Positions 13,269 to 27,290 of a stretch of DNA of 64,000 bases are shown piece after piece. The first letter of the stretch is position 1. Each line of letters begins with the position of its first letter. Under the pieces are notes generated by a model. The model had not been told where the DNA came from, made no database searches, and worked only from the letters and a program-made list of their open reading frames with translations. Position numbers and translations under genes: made by a program. This stretch comes from Ochotona curzoniae (taxonomy: Eukaryota > Chordata > Mammalia > Lagomorpha > Ochotonidae), in the NCBI RefSeq assembly GCF_017591425.1, contig NW_024464918.1, positions 25,138,001-25,202,000 on the forward strand, given 5' to 3'.

Positions 13269-16200
13269 ACTGCAGAAATGAAGTACCACCTTGAAGTTCA
13301 AAGACAGAAATGTAGAGTACCAAGTTTGTGACCTATTCCTTAAGTTAGATATCATGGGGATTGTGAACTTCCACTTTCTCTGAGGCTTCATTGTTTTTTC
13401 CTCATTCATCCACAGACATCTCAGAGGGACTCTGTCATCACTGGGGTTCATCCTTCCACCCATCGTTTGAGCTCTATATTTTTACTTGTATCTCTCCCCA
13501 TTAACTTTTTACATTGGGATTTTCCATTCTGTGAATGGTTCCTGCACCAGACTGTGAACTTTTTCAGAGCTGACTAATGCTATTATCATCTTCTAATACT
13601 CAAGTCTAGGATAGTGCTGAGGTACGTCATGAATATTACTTAGACTAGCAGTGGATAAGTGAATGGATACCAACAAATAACTTTTTTTGCAGGAGTCTAA
13701 GGTCTGGTTTTTTCTTACTTCTTAAAACGCATGTGAACAATAATTCTTCTGACAGCTTCTAGTATAACAATGACTGAAGAATGAGGTTTTTCAAGCTAAA
13801 AACATACAGTGTTCCATCCTTAGATTTTCAACACCACTCAGCATGTAGTAGTTGAGTTGTCTCAGTCATCAATTTGTGGTTCAATCTATGTAAATTTTTT
13901 AGCCACTAACACAAACTACTAAATGTCTGAATTAAATATAGTGCTCAGAATATTCTTTGTTATAAACATTATTTATTCACTTTGAATTCATTACTGTGGC
14001 TTCTATAGCAAAATAAATCAGGGCCATGATAAAAAAAAAAAGAGTGAATTAGTGACTTGCCAATTAAAAATAGCAGTACATTGCCGAAAGCATCTGATAG
14101 TCTTGCTTTGGAGGGTCTTCCACAGCAACTTCGCTTAGCCTCCACATGAATGGGCCCTCATCATTCATTTGCTGTGACAAGATTTTATTCCCCTGCCTTC
14201 TGTGAGTTAAACAGAGGCTGCGCCTTAGACAGAAGCTGAACTCTAAGAAGGTGACACTAAGTTGAAGGGGAAGGTACTCTGTCATTCTACTTGATTCCAC
14301 CTACAATGTGTGGATTTGGGCACCGTGGGGTGCCAGGATCTGCCGTAAGGGCTACAGAGCAGAAAAGCAGGCCTACAGAGAGTTCAAATGAGGCAGAATT
14401 GTGGAAAGAAGTGGACAATAAGTACAGAGAACTGTAGCTATGCAGAGAACTCAGATGATATGCTGAATTCACAATGGCTTTACACTTCCAGATAGAGTTG
14501 TATTAAACACCCCTGTCCTCTTATTGAAAGTGATCCCTTTCTGTGTTACTTGAGTACATTCTGATTATTTGTAACCAAGAAGACCTAGATAATGCAAGTG
14601 CTCTTTCTGATGTCTTGAAAGGGAGCATGAATAACTCTTGATCCTTCCGTGAAGCTAATCCTGTGTAATTAAGACTTCTAGCATTAAAAAATGACCATAG
14701 CATAAGTTTATGAAACGAAAAGTTAAAACCATACTCTGCTGTCACTCCCATGTAGCTATTCTTAATTATTTGCAGCAAAAAGTCCTGAATTATAATTCCT
14801 GGGACTCATGATTTATACATTCTAAATCAGATGAAATGTTGTTTAATTGATCGCTTCAATAAGTCTACTTTTGAAGAAAGGACTTTAAAACTTACTGTAA
14901 CTGGGGCCAGAACTAACTTGAAATAATTAACCAGATAAAATACAGAACATACAGTTGTGAAAGAGAATACGGTTTGTGTGACACAGACCAAAAGATGTTC
15001 AATTCTTCCTGATCTGATAAAATCAAGGTCAGTGAGCTTTTAATGAACCCTATTGAGTCACCTTGATATAGATACAGATTCACCCACAAACTGCCTGGTG
15101 TAGAAAGACATGACCAGTGAAGGCGGACCCTCTGCAGTTGAGAATTCATGACATCAGGAGGTCCTTGAAAATGGCCCTTCTTTCTCTGACTCCTACCTCT
15201 CTCCCAATGTCCTCCTGAACCAAATGGGAAAATGGTAATGATATCTCCACCATATAAATGCTTAATTGGCCCTTTGTGGTTTATAATCTGTAGGATTCAG
15301 AGGGGGTTTGTAGCTTCCTATGAAACTGAAAACAGAAAGAACGCAGTGACTTTGTCATGGTAATAGAACCACTGTGTTTTAGAACCTGGATTCAAAGCAA
15401 AAGCCTCTGGCTAAAAATCCATCTTTTTTTAGGTGTTCAGGGTAGCTGAAATATGTGATTTTTTTACCCCATAAATAAACCATCAATGTGAAGTTACTAC
15501 AAGCCATTTGTTAAACAGTAAGTTCCTTTCCAGCTGGTTGTTTGTGAGTCTTGTTAACGTCCTTTTAGGGCATCAACAGGGAGCTGCCAGAGTGAGATCT
15601 TTAAGGTTCCTCTCTGAGATCATTGAGACATGTAAGAAAAGAATCATCTTACTTAGCAATTTATTGAGCACAAACTCTTGGGAAAGAGATGAGTAAATAC
15701 TGACAATAATGCAAAGAGTCCTAAAATTGCAAAGTTTTCTGAGAAATTTAGACATGTTAGGAAATCCTTCAAACTGTACAACTGTTTTCTGCAATCACTC
15801 TCTGCTCCTCCCCCATCCCCACACACACCCCCAAGCTGTCAAAGGTCAGTCTTCAATTTCCCTTTAGGTTTTCTGTTGCCAAATCAGCAGCAGTAAATGT
15901 TGGCACACAGGACGCCGCTCTCTGTGTCCAGTGGCCTTGGGTCTCCATTGGAAAACACAGTTCCCTCAAGTGACAAGAGTTTTGCCTCACAATCATGGGT
16001 GTTAAAAATAGATGTGTGTATGCAAGAGAAACAGCCATGGGAAGTGGATTTGGTATTTCCTGTGGTTACATGTACATCTGCTACCCACCAACTTATGTCT
16101 ACAGTATTATTATGGACAGCTTCCTGAAAGCATTTTTATACCAAATATCTAAATAATTAGTAAAAAGTAGATGACTCTTCAGAGGTACACATGTTAAGTA

Positions 16201-17099
16201 TGGTGGAAAATGACAGAGTGATTCAGATACCCAAGTCATATAAGTCAGCAATATCTTTAAATATGTAAGGGGTAGTTGCCTCCCTTTCCTCTGCTTTTCT
16301 TCATCGATGATTTTCCCATCAATATGCTTCTCATCAATGATCTCATTTAAAACTATAGAATTAAGTATCATCATTATGTTGTCAACTCCACAGCTTCATC
16401 TCCAGGCCTAGAACTTCCAAAATCTTCCTAATACACTTGAAGTAAATAAATGCCTTCTCCAGACTTGCAGTGCCCATGGGACCTAGCAGCTGTCTGGTGT
16501 AGGCTCATTCCACTGCACAAAGCCCCTCTGGCTTCATCTCCATTCCTCAGGGCACTCGCTTCTTCCGCACTTCAGTGCTCTTCCCCAGGGATTCATGAGG
16601 CAGAGCGTTGGGGCAGGCTAGGGCCTTCTTGTCTCATGAAAGTCTCAGTTCAACTTTTGCCTCCTCTGCCCTTCTCTGAGCAGTCAAATCTGCATTCATC
16701 TTTCCACTATCAGTCATACTATCAGATTCTAGTTTCAGCATGATACCTATAACTAATTCAGATGGGCTTTTCTTCTTAGTTCTAGGACTGCTCTTTTAGA
16801 AGCCAAGCTCTGATAACTAGCAGCCTTGTCTTTCTAGCTCCTCACTGAGTTCCTGAGACCTAGCACAGGATTTGTTGCATGACTCTCCAACTTGCTTAGT
16901 AGATTCATGGAAAGCTTGCACACCTGATTGTCAACTCAGGCAAAATGAAGCTGTGTGGTTCCAGATGAGGAACACCACTTGGACAATTGATTTCTTCATC
17001 ACTGGGGTATTTCCTCTGAGAAGTAGGGACAATTTTGTCACAAACTTGATCCAACTTACATCTTCATTTTCCCAGGTAGATACAGAAACTAAAAGCATG
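13267..17099. other. Intergenic DNA
   Basis: No gene is seen. A probable L2/MIR 3' end lies at about 13545-13680 ('ccagactgtgaactttttc' followed by 'gatagtgctgaggtacg'). The plus open frame at 16450-16743 has no recognisable domain and no flanking splice or promoter context that I can support. Confidence 0.4.
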
Positions 17100-17370
17100 T
17101 GACAGATGCTTGCATTCGTTTAGTAGGCAAATGTCTGTTGAGTGTCTACTATACATGGGAACTGTTGTAGCGAATAAATAATCCACTTATGTCCTGGAGA
17201 GAAATACTCCTATCCTTGTGGAACTGAGCCTGAATGAAGGTACAGATCGTTAACAAGTAACTATACTAATAAATGTTTGATTACCTTGTGCTAAAGTCTA
17301 AGAGAAACACACAAGATGCAAGGACAAAGAGTCATATGCTGGAGGTTTCAGGGAAGAATTTCTTAAGGAA
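17100..17370 (+). repeat. L2 LINE relic (5' side of the common fragment)
   Basis: The pattern 'ttgagtgtctactatacatgg', then a variant of 'ctccta-tccttgtggaactg', then 'gagtcatatgctggaggtttc' matches the L2 body in plus orientation, highly diverged. Confidence 0.55.
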
Positions 17371-17586
17371 CCATCAAGCTTGGCTGGCATGAAGGCCTAC
17401 TCAATGAAAAGAACCATGGCCACAAGGCCAACCCTTGTCCTGTCTATTTTCCTATCCACTCCTTTACCTGGCCACTCCTCTAGAAAGGAGGTACTTTCCT
17501 CTATACAAGCAACCAAAGACTGTGTGATCCCACAGATCTTGTACTACTCCTTTGAGGCAGCAAGGCTAAATTCAAAGGCCTACCTG

Positions 17587-17609
17587 CCCTAACCCTAACC
17601 CTAACCCTA
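17587..17609 (-). repeat. Short interstitial telomere-type repeat
   Basis: Almost four perfect CCCTAA units on the plus strand, which is TTAGGG on the minus strand. The array is preceded by 'acctg' and followed by 'cctacctag'. TTAGGG is the vertebrate telomere unit. A short internal array like this usually marks past double-strand-break repair or chance slippage. Confidence 0.9.
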
Positions 17610-17719
17610 CCTACCTAGTCACTGAAATTGACATGAAGATGAGAATTGCTCCCAGGCTGGAACAATACCATCATGATGAGACTTGCTACTACTTCACCAA
17701 CTTCCTCACAGGTTAACAA

Positions 17720-17935
17720 TGACACAGAGCTTTATGGGTACCAACTGGCATCCTGAGTACTCATCTTGCTCATCTTCCACTTTCACCATGCTACAACCGT
17801 GCATGTCCACCTGGTACACAAAGAATTGAAGTGACTTGCTCAAAGTCACTAGAAAAAGTGACAAACCCAGTGTTAAAGCCAGGTCTATCAGCCCACCCTT
17901 AGCCAGCATCCTCCTCAACTATTCTGTGACAGGGA
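17720..17935 (+). repeat. MIR relic
   Basis: 'agaattgaagtgacttgctc' followed by 'aaagtcact' and 'agccaggtctatc' is the MIR core order in plus orientation. Confidence 0.6.
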
Positions 17936-18129
17936 TCATTAACTGGAAGGTTCCATAGGGCCACCTTGTTTGCTCAGCAGGTTGTATTAGCTGTGTCTGT
18001 GGTCCTTTCAGTCTGATGTAATTGAGGATGGTAAAGGAAGCCTCACTTACACGTTCAGGGCTGGGTGTTGCTTGATTTTACAGGATATGAACCCTCTGGG
18101 GTTCTGTTTGCTCTTCACATTCTGTACTT

Positions 18130-18260
18130 TTAAGGTACAGTGCACTTTGAAGATAAGACCTCATTTGTTTTCAGAACATTTATTTGAGTCGGAAATCATT
18201 GTGACCACTTCATAGATAAGGAAACTGAGGCAGGGAACTGACAAAACAAGATGGCCTTCA
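18130..18260 (+). repeat. MIR relic
   Basis: 'cacttcatagataaggaaac' followed by 'tgaggcagggaactg' is the MIR core signature. The copy is short. Confidence 0.6.
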
Positions 18261-21200
18261 CGTGTTGGATCCAAAACCATGCCTCAGACTGTGTATCTGA
18301 CATCTTCAGCGGAAGAGGCCTGGGCCAGGGCTTCTTTAAGGAATTTTCTTTGCCCCAAATTCACAACACAAAATGGGGGAGCAGAAGTCACCTATTTGTT
18401 CTACAAAGCCAAAGCACCTGTCTCTTCCTTTGAGTGTGGTTCTCTCATCTTCCTCTAAGAAACCGTCTCCAGCACACATAGACTGCAACCCTTCCTTCAT
18501 CTATAAAGGAAGCAGGGGCTTCCTAAAGACATATCAAGGTGTCTTTCACCAAAACAAAGGCCTCCTTCTTGAAGTTTCAGCTCACAAGCTCCCTCAAACC
18601 ATGAGTGCAAGAGAGTTAGGCCTGAGTTTGTTAAGAGGAGAGCCTCTTAAAACAGGAAGGCAAGGAGGGCCCTTCGGGGGGACCAAGGATCAATGTGGCA
18701 TTGAAAAACCAGTTCACAACCCTCTTATAGTTCAGATTTTCCTCAAACCCTTGTGATATTTTGCTCCAAAGTCTGCACCCATGTGGCTCTGTTCTCCATG
18801 ATGAGATTTGCTTTTCCATTGTTTTTAACTTTTTCCACAGCAATTATTAACATGGAAGATCTGTAATGTTCCCTCTTCCACTAAGCAGTGCAGTCTAGAC
18901 TGAATCAAGGCCATTTAGATCAAAGGAGGAAGAAGAGCTATGAGACAAATATGACACCAAGCCAAGAAAAAGAAGTCTACTGAGGCAAATAACAGTGGGA
19001 TTCCTCTAGACCAGAGATAAGAAAGGTGGCCTGAGGACTGGTGTGAGCCCTCTGCCAGGCTTCATTCATCCAGGACCATGAGCCTTTTTAACTGAGGTAA
19101 TTGTCAACATTTAAAAATTGAAGCATTTTTACAGATAAAATGATTTTTGAGAGTCAGATGTTCTTTTAGGGACATCATAAAATTTTTTCTCTGCTCCACC
19201 TGTCTCACAACCCACTGCCAGTCCCCAGAGCCTTCTGAATTTTGAAACCTCTAGATTGCCTAGAAAAAGTAGCAGCAGAATGGCAGTGGTGGCAGCAGCA
19301 TCAGCCACTTCCAGGAGCTAAAAAAGACATTTCCCTGAGCATTCACAGGCTCACCCTGGAAACTGAGCTGCTCCCAAGTACACCATAAGAACTGACACTG
19401 TTTATCTTGTCATGCTTTGTCAGCCCAGGCTTTCAGAATGATAACCTAAATCACGCCCCAGACTCGCTGGAGAAAATGAGACCCATTACAGGTGGAGTTT
19501 ACATTTCACTTAGACTTCTGCTGTCAGACCTGGGAGTTTAGCAAAGCACAATTTGAAAGAGGGTGAGTCAGAGAGGTCCACATGGGACAAAGTGCAAAAC
19601 TGCATACTGGGGAAGTCTGCCTGGCAGGGAAGGATCCAGCCAGCTTCTAGGAGGTATCAGTGTCTGCCAGGAAGGGGAGATGGATGAGGGTGATATTGAC
19701 ATGTGCCTAGTTTTCTTAATCTTTAATCCAGGTTCTAGGCCCCCACTGAGACAACATTTCAAGGCAGAGGCATCATGTAATGCACAAATGAGACAGAATT
19801 TCTTGAAAAGAGAGTGACGGACACACATGTGAGCAGAGAAATACCCATATGAGTAGGCCAGGGAGTTTCCTTTGAGGTGTAAGAGAAAGCCAGAGAGCAC
19901 CCTCAAGAATGAGCAGTAACCCTCCCAAGAAGTCCTTTCTCCTGTTCTCAGTCTCTTTTACAAGATAGCGGTGTGACACCTTAATTGAATGACCAAGTGG
20001 GATAAGTTGTAAGCAAAAGAGTGAAGCTTTCTGCAATTTTTATGGCACCTCCACATGGAATTTAACTTCCAGTTGGCCATCATGGTGTCTTTTCCTTTCT
20101 GATCCCAGATGTGACACAGGTTTTTGCATCCTGGGACTGACAGCATATCAAGCTGATGTGTGAAGTTACAGTGAAGGATGGGCAAAAATTCCAGCTCACC
20201 TCTCCCCAATTCTTCATGTGATTACCCCCACATAAATGTAAATATAGTGACATTATACGCCAGAAAAATCAAGACAGATAAAGGAGAACCTAGCTATTGT
20301 ATTTGTTAGTACATTTGAACAACTTTAGGCAGTAGGTAAACTGGAAGGTCCAGAATTAATTTTTTCCCTTAAATTAATACTTCCTTCACTCATGAGTACA
20401 TTCAAGAAAGATGTGGTTTATGCCCCTTATAATGGGGCACTATTCTGGGATTTGGAAAGGCTGAACATAAGAAATGTGCAAATGTTTCATTTTAATTTTA
20501 TTATATTTATTTGTTTTAGCTATCATATGACTTCTGGCCTGAATTTTCCCTAAATGTATATAGTACATGACAATAATAATCGTAATGGAGTAGTAATATT
20601 GGGAATCAAGTTAGAGTATCCTTTACCCAGAGAACAGATTTGCAACCTGGAAGAGCCGCTTAGTCATTAAAGAGCTTTTTAAGATTCCTCCATGTATTTC
20701 TACTTTTTTATAAATTATACATGTGTATATGCTTTTGTATGTGTGTGTGTATGTATGAAAGTGCATTTTTACATTCTAAAATTTCCAAAGACATGGACAA
20801 TTTGGGGAAAGTGAGGCTTTGTGTCTATTTTTTTATTTTTAAATTATTTTTAAGAAGTCCAAATGTGTCTCTGCCATCAATTATTTTATGTACTTCCTTA
20901 GTATATCTTCCCAAGCAGAGACCCATGGATTCAGCACCCAGGTTCTAAAATGTCATGGAGTTCCCTGGTGACAGAACTAGATGTAAGCACCAAAAGGTAT
21001 TTAGATGTATTTGTTAATCTGAATCAGTGGGTAAGGGATTGTGGGCTAAGGACATTGCCAAAGCTACTAAGTCACAGAGGACAGCATGATCTTTTCAAAA
21101 TGAAAATTTCTATGAATTCCATTTCTGTGGTTCTTAAAGGCTGTTGTTGTAAATGACCCCACCTGTCTGCAGTCACAGCCTCTCTACCCTCCCTCCCCTC

Positions 21201-22169
21201 CCCCTCTGCATTTCTGTGCTCCAGTGAACAAGGTCCTCCTTGCCCAGGTTCTTCACACAGCAATTCCCTCTGCCATTAAGAGCTCTTCTTCCACCCGTCC
21301 TCAGGTACACTTCCTGGATCCTCCTATCAATATTCTCATCACATCTTAGATTTTTCCTTCCATTGCCATATCTGCAGAAGCTTCAGTCCTATAGAGAAAA
21401 GATGTTGAGGATTCTGATGGGCAGTGTTGCCAGGGCCCTCTGAGTGTAGAGATTTTTTTTCCTAGAGAGAAGGACTGAAATCAAGGAAGTACCTGTGGCC
21501 ATTCAGGTCCCTAGTGAGTACTTTGCAAACTTCATGAGAAGTAGAATGAAAAGCTGAATTTAATTTAGTACATAAAAACTTGTGAATTCCAGCATGATTT
21601 TATTCAAAATGCACACTTTCCACAAGCTTCTTGAAAGCCTCTTCATGCATTCATATTTTTAGAGTACCAAGGAATAAAGAAGTTTCCTACAAAATACAGT
21701 GTAACAAAATGTTAGCCTAGCTTTGTAAGAATATCTGCTGATGGAAACCTCAAAGGTGCCTGAACTGAGAGGGGAAAAAAGTGTAACAACAGAGCAAGGC
21801 CAGCAATGCTGAAAGCACTCCCTAAAGAGACCCCAATCCCCTTACACTTTCTTCTTATGATAATTACTAGAACAAACATTTCCTGAAGGATTGAATGACC
21901 AAGTGATTAAATAAAGCGTAAGAGGCCAGAAAATCTGAAGAATCAGGCCATGAAAAGACACAGGAAACTGAAGTGTATATTGCTAAGTAAAAGAGCCCTT
22001 TCTAAACAGGCTGTACCCTGGATGATTCCTAAGCCTTGCAATGATGTTTCTCTCAGTGAAGGATAGACCGTGAAAGTGGTCCCATAAGATTATGTCACCA
22101 GGTGGCATTCTGGCTATTTACTGTGTGCAGGTACAAGTTCTGTGATGCTCACACATCACTGAGTTCACC
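18261..22169. other. Intergenic DNA
   Basis: No gene or RNA is recognised. The frames at 18373-18756 (127 codons) and 19568-19906 (112 codons) lack domains and look like chance. A short degenerate GT/TA stretch lies at about 20724-20760. Confidence 0.4.
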
Positions 22170-22660
22170 GCACAATGTGTTCCTAAGCACTTCTCTCCCA
22201 TCCTTTGGGATGGATTGTCTGTTCCCCACACTGAAGATGGCAGTACTAGGGAGACAGAGAGATCAGTGGTTGCCAGAGGTGGAGGGGCAGGAGAGATAAA
22301 TAGGTGGCTCAAAGGATTTTTAGGACAGGAAACTATTATCTATGAAATTACAGTGGCAGACACAGGACACTGTATGATTAACAGAACCCATAGGATGAAC
22401 AACACCAGCTATTCCATTTGAGACTGCAGAGATACATACAGAATGTGCAAGCCCAGGATGGACCCTAATGTAAACTATACATGCTGTGTTCTTGTAGGCT
22501 CCTCAATTGTAACAAATATACTATTTGACCAGGGCTGCCCACCACACTAAAGGCTGTACCTGTGTATGTTGGGAAAGGCGCATATGAAATCTGTGAATTT
22601 GTCCAATTTTCTTGTGAATATATCACTGCTCTTAAAAATAATTCTACATAGAAGAAAATA
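22170..22660 (+). repeat. Old L1 3' UTR fragment
   Basis: The hallmark 'gtggttgccagaggtggagg' is followed by 'catttgagactgcagagatac', 'ctcaattgtaacaaatatac' and a run to 'ctcttaaaaataattc'. This follows the 3' UTR of old mammalian L1 subfamilies in plus orientation. Confidence 0.7.
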
Positions 22661-24085
22661 TCATACAGGGAAAATACTAAGTGTTGATAAACTAGCTAAT
22701 TAAAATTAGCATGAAAATAGAAGTGATACTATAAAATAATGCCACATTTAAAATTCAATAGTAAAGAAATTCAATAATAGTTAATGTTTATACAATGGTC
22801 ACTCTGCCATGTACCATTCTAGAAACTTGTTTGATTCTCACAAGGCTGACTTAATGGTGTTGTAGTCCAGTGTATGTTGTTACAACAGAAAATCTGAGAG
22901 TAGGCAATGTCAAAAGAAGAGAGATTTGTGTCTTAGAGTCCAAGAGTCTGGTAATTCCACCTCTGAGCAGCTAGCATCTGGCAAAGCTTTCTTACCCTCC
23001 TGGTGCCCTAGAGTTTAATGAAGTTGCATAAGATTAGTAAGGAAGTATCTTGACTTTTTGTGTTTTGCTCATTTTTGATGCATTTAATATGGTTCTTCAA
23101 AGAGGTCGTGAAAAGTTGAGTTGAAGGATAAGTCTACTATAGCACAAAGGAATTTTCAAATCCATGCATAATTTTTATAATTTCCCTCAAACTTTTTGAA
23201 GACCCCTCAGAAGTGATATCAAGCATCATTATAATTCTATGTCATTAGGAGTAAGTTTAAAATATTTTGACATTAGCCTTCTTTGAAAAGATTACTAAAC
23301 CATATTCAAACAAGACAATTTCAGTTTTGTAGTGGCAAGAAAGTGCATTCCCTTGACTTTTCTCTTTCATTTGGCAAGTACCTGGATTCCTAGCATCAGA
23401 AAATGAATTAGAGCTTCCTCTTTTCCTATATGAAATAGAAAATGTCATTAGGAGGGTAACTCCCAGGGCAGAGCATGTTCCCAGCCCAAGCCATATCCCA
23501 GCACATTGTGTGGGGAAAATGAGGCAATAGCCACATGAGGTACTTCGTCTCTTGCAAGGAAGTCAGGACAGTGGGCAGGAGCTGGTCAGGAGAGCAGCCC
23601 AAAGGGTGAAAGAGGATTACGGGTCTGTGAATCATCAAGTCAAGTCTCCAGCTTGCTCTCTGGAGGCCTCCTGGACTTTGAAACTTGGACTGAGGCCAAA
23701 CACAAAACATGGCAAGGCACTCTTGAGGCAGTGCTTTCATCACCACCGCCGTTTCGCCTTGCTTTCATCTTGGTTAAGAGATAGAGGACAGGTTTTTTGT
23801 AACCACTCTGAAGAGTGCCCCACTAACGAAACTGTTTACATGGAAATTAGGAAGGCTTCAGAATCAAAGAGCATGTGGAGATTCTAATCAAAAAATATAT
23901 TTATATCCAAAAAGACTGCATCCATATGGTAATGATCCCCTGTGCGTGCTAACTCTGATTCCATTCTTGCTACATGTTTAGCTCTCAGTGACATTGACTG
24001 CTTAGAGAGGGACAGAATTAGACCTCCCTTTGCAGGAGGGCTCACCAGTCGTCATTTGAGGAATGAGAAAGACCAGTCTCAGAAA
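22661..24085. other. Intergenic DNA with a TIR-repeat relic
   Basis: No gene is seen. At about 23095-23210 the sequence includes 'ttttcaaatccatgcataatttttataa' broken into parts and ends 'aaactttttgaagaccc', matching the small inverted-repeat family described at 43470. Confidence 0.4.
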
Positions 24086-24106
24086 ACACACACACACACA
24101 CACACA
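24086..24106 (+). repeat. (AC)n microsatellite
   Basis: Ten uninterrupted AC units. Confidence 0.9.
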
Positions 24107-26959
24107 TGCAGATGCATTAACATGTGGCATTGCTACATAGCACCTCCCAAATTACTTCCATTCCTGATAAAGTCACCACTGATTTTTCACCGTTAACCCT
24201 GAGCTCCCCCCATGGACAGCTGTCTACTTAGCAGCTGCACTCACAAAACCCCATCCCAGAGAAGAGAGCCAGAATCCCATAGGAAAAAAAAAAAAAGATG
24301 TTGCCCAGAGAACCACTGTCTTGTCCTCAGTTTTTTCCCCTTTAAGCAAATCGTCCCCATAAAAGAAAGATATGTTTATTTGTATTTTCAGTTTAGTTGA
24401 CTATCCACATTTCCTGCTGATGAGTCATTATGCAGTTTACTGGAAAAAAAATGAGAGCTAAAGCACTGCAAAATTAGGGATCAAAGACGCAAGACTGACG
24501 TAAGCTGCAAATAGGTATGGGTTAAGAATTTAATCAGCAGATGGATTGGGCTGCACACCAGGACCACACGGCCAGAGGGACTGATTTACTTTCTTTTTCC
24601 CCAGGGATCAACACAGCCAGCCTTTCTGGGACACCTCTGTTGGTTTTACTCACCAGATATCTGTAAACAGAGCAAACATTGATATTTGGTCAAGAGATCA
24701 AACCGCACTTACCAGGAGGTCAAATCAGAAAAGATCTTGGGCTTGCTCTGTGTGCTGCGTGTGTTTGTCTCTGTAAACAAGAGGCTGAGCTAAGCGGAAG
24801 ACCTTACAAAATTTGAGCAAACCCACTGTTTACACTGTGCAAAGGCAGAGAAAGGCATCTATCCTTGGCATGAGGTTGCTGGTTAGGCTCCCAGGAAAGC
24901 AGATAAAACATACCTGCACACACCCAAGGTGGTGGCTGTTCTGCCTTCCATACGGATTCCTTTGTTTGGCTGCAAACCTGGTGGATCTGTTCTTTTCCTC
25001 TCTTGTTTCGGATAACTTCCTAACTAACACATTTTAGAAAAATGAAAGAGACAAACATTACTGGACACCCAGTTGTTTCCCTGAAACATCTCTGGGAGTT
25101 AAAACCAACAGGAGGGAGCTTAGAAATATACACTAATATAACATGCATGTGCCTCTAGGAATGTGAGTGGCTTACCATTCATGATTCCCACTTCATACAT
25201 GAAGACAAGGAGGTGTGATTTTGCTCATGCCTTCAGCACTTCAAAAAAGATGCATGGAAAACTGTATTGAAGAATTTTCATATTGGTGTGAACAATTTGG
25301 AAATCCATGCATACTTTTTTCACAGTATACATTTTCTGTGGATTTTAGAAAGACTCCGTCATACTACCTGTGCTTTCTCAAGTCCAAACTCAAGTTCTTA
25401 GTCACTACTGTGCTTTGAAGATTGATTATATCTGTACTTATCTGGTTGATTCTGTTATAACAAATCATTTCTGATACGCAAAGAACTGATTGTTCTTAAG
25501 GAATCTCTTAATTAATGCCACCTCAATTCCTTCAAGCACACCTTTGAAGGCCATATATATTTTCTCTATGAAGAATAGAGAAGAAACTGAACTTTTGTTC
25601 AAACAATTGAAACATTGACCTCTACACATTGCCTAAGATAACAGAAACATTTTACAACCAGTTTATAGCTACAGGGCTTTCTCTGTTGTTGGGGTTCCAA
25701 GCATGAAAGGATTGTTCTGATATAAAGCCCACAAAATTCTCTTGAGTTCACACCATTCTGCACCCACCAAGGGCTGAGCCACACTTCCCCAGTTTGTTCT
25801 CACCTGCCTCATTGTTGCAGGTGGCCTCACCTGCCTTTAGGGCAAACCCACTCCTGCTTCATTCTTCCTCATTTTTTCAAAATCTGCTTTCAACTATTCC
25901 CCCACCATCCTGCCCCTATAACCTCCCTCTTGTCAGACTTACATGTTTCAGCAAGAGTAAAACTGTGGAACTACAGTGAAAATTCCACTATTTTTCTTGG
26001 ACAAGAGGTACCAAAGAAAAAGATCTGCTTTACCAGTCAGATTCTGCTTTTGCCTTTTCTCTGCTGTCTGCATGGCAGTCCCCTGCTCTTCTACTTTTTG
26101 CAGATGATGAGTAGTCCTGAAAGTGAGATAGTAGAAAGATCCGCATTAGCCTTCATTTTCTAAAGCTCATCTTACAGTATCTGGTATAGAATCTGTTTGA
26201 TGTGAACTTCTGGCTTACAATTCTGCAGCCCACTCTTCTTAAATGTTTACTCAACCAAAACCATCCTAAAGTAGGGCAGTTTGTGATCACTCTTTTGAAC
26301 TTACCTACAGTTTTTCCATCTGTAACAATAAAGGAGATTCAGTTTTCTATGAGGGCACTTTCAGCTCCAGAGTTCTTTTCTGTGAGTCTTCCATTTTCCT
26401 ACACAAACATTTCCATCCACTCATTCATCCATCCATCCATTCATTGAAAAAAAAGAGAAAGAGAAAATCATGTACGTATGAAGTGTTTACTACATGGTGG
26501 ATAATGTTCTGTGGGGATAAATTAAATAAGTATCAAGGTAAATAATCCCTACTCACACTAGATTAATAACCTGCTTTCCACCTCCCCACATAATCCAAAA
26601 TTGGAAGCAAACCCCATGTACCACAATGTAGAGAGACCTCAACTTACTATATGTACAACTGATGCAAATCCCGGAGGATCTCTGAACATTTTTTGATCCA
26701 GAAAGGCAGAAACAAAAGTCGACATCTTAGAGTTGTTATAAAAACTAGAGGCGTATGCAAAATGCCTGACACAAAGGACTATGTAGTTGTGCTAGGTACT
26801 GCTGTTGTTGTGAGCAGTGAGAGACATCCAGGTACTGCATACATTCCCTTTAGACTTCTCTCTGTATATAATTGATGGGATTTTCATCACAAAACACATT
26901 TACCCTAATTTAAACAAGACTTGTGGGGTGGGCTGAATAACCCAGAGGGGTTTTTTTTT
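24107..26959. other. Intergenic DNA
   Basis: No gene is recognised. A TIR-family relic lies at about 25225-25355 ('ttggaaatccatgcatac' type core). A short CATT/ATCC tetranucleotide array lies at about 26417-26443, directly before a purine-rich stretch, and an L2-like fragment follows at about 26470-26570. Confidence 0.4.
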
Positions 26960-27290
26960 CTTTTATTAGTTCTCTATGGCTGCTATAAATTGCTAGAACA
27001 TTAGTGACAAAATTGTACAGATTGTTATCTTATAGTTTTAGACATCAATATTCTGAAATGTGTCTCATTTGGCTAAAACCAAAGTGTCAACAGGATTGTG
27101 TTCCTTCTAAAAGCTTCAGGGGAAATCTGTTACCTGACCTACAGGTTACCTGCGTTCCTCAGCTGGGAATCGCTTCTCTCCAGACCAGTTGGTTAGCATT
27201 TTCAGATCTCCCTCTCACTCTTGCTTGGCCTCCCTCCTCCACTTTGAAGAATGCTTGTGCTTGCATCCTATTTATCTGGATAATCTAAGA
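26960..27290 (-). repeat. Ancient interspersed repeat, minus orientation
   Basis: 'agttctctatggctgctataa', 'cttatagttttagacatc', 'aaaaccaaagtgtcaacagg' and 'ggcctccctcctcc' read as the reverse complement of the same broad repeat type seen split at 9096-9770. I do not assign a family name. Confidence 0.5.

Noticed and set aside
16450..16743. 97-codon plus-strand frame with Pro/Leu/Ser-rich sequence
   Set aside because: It is considered as a possible exon, but there are no convincing splice sites in frame and no family resemblance.
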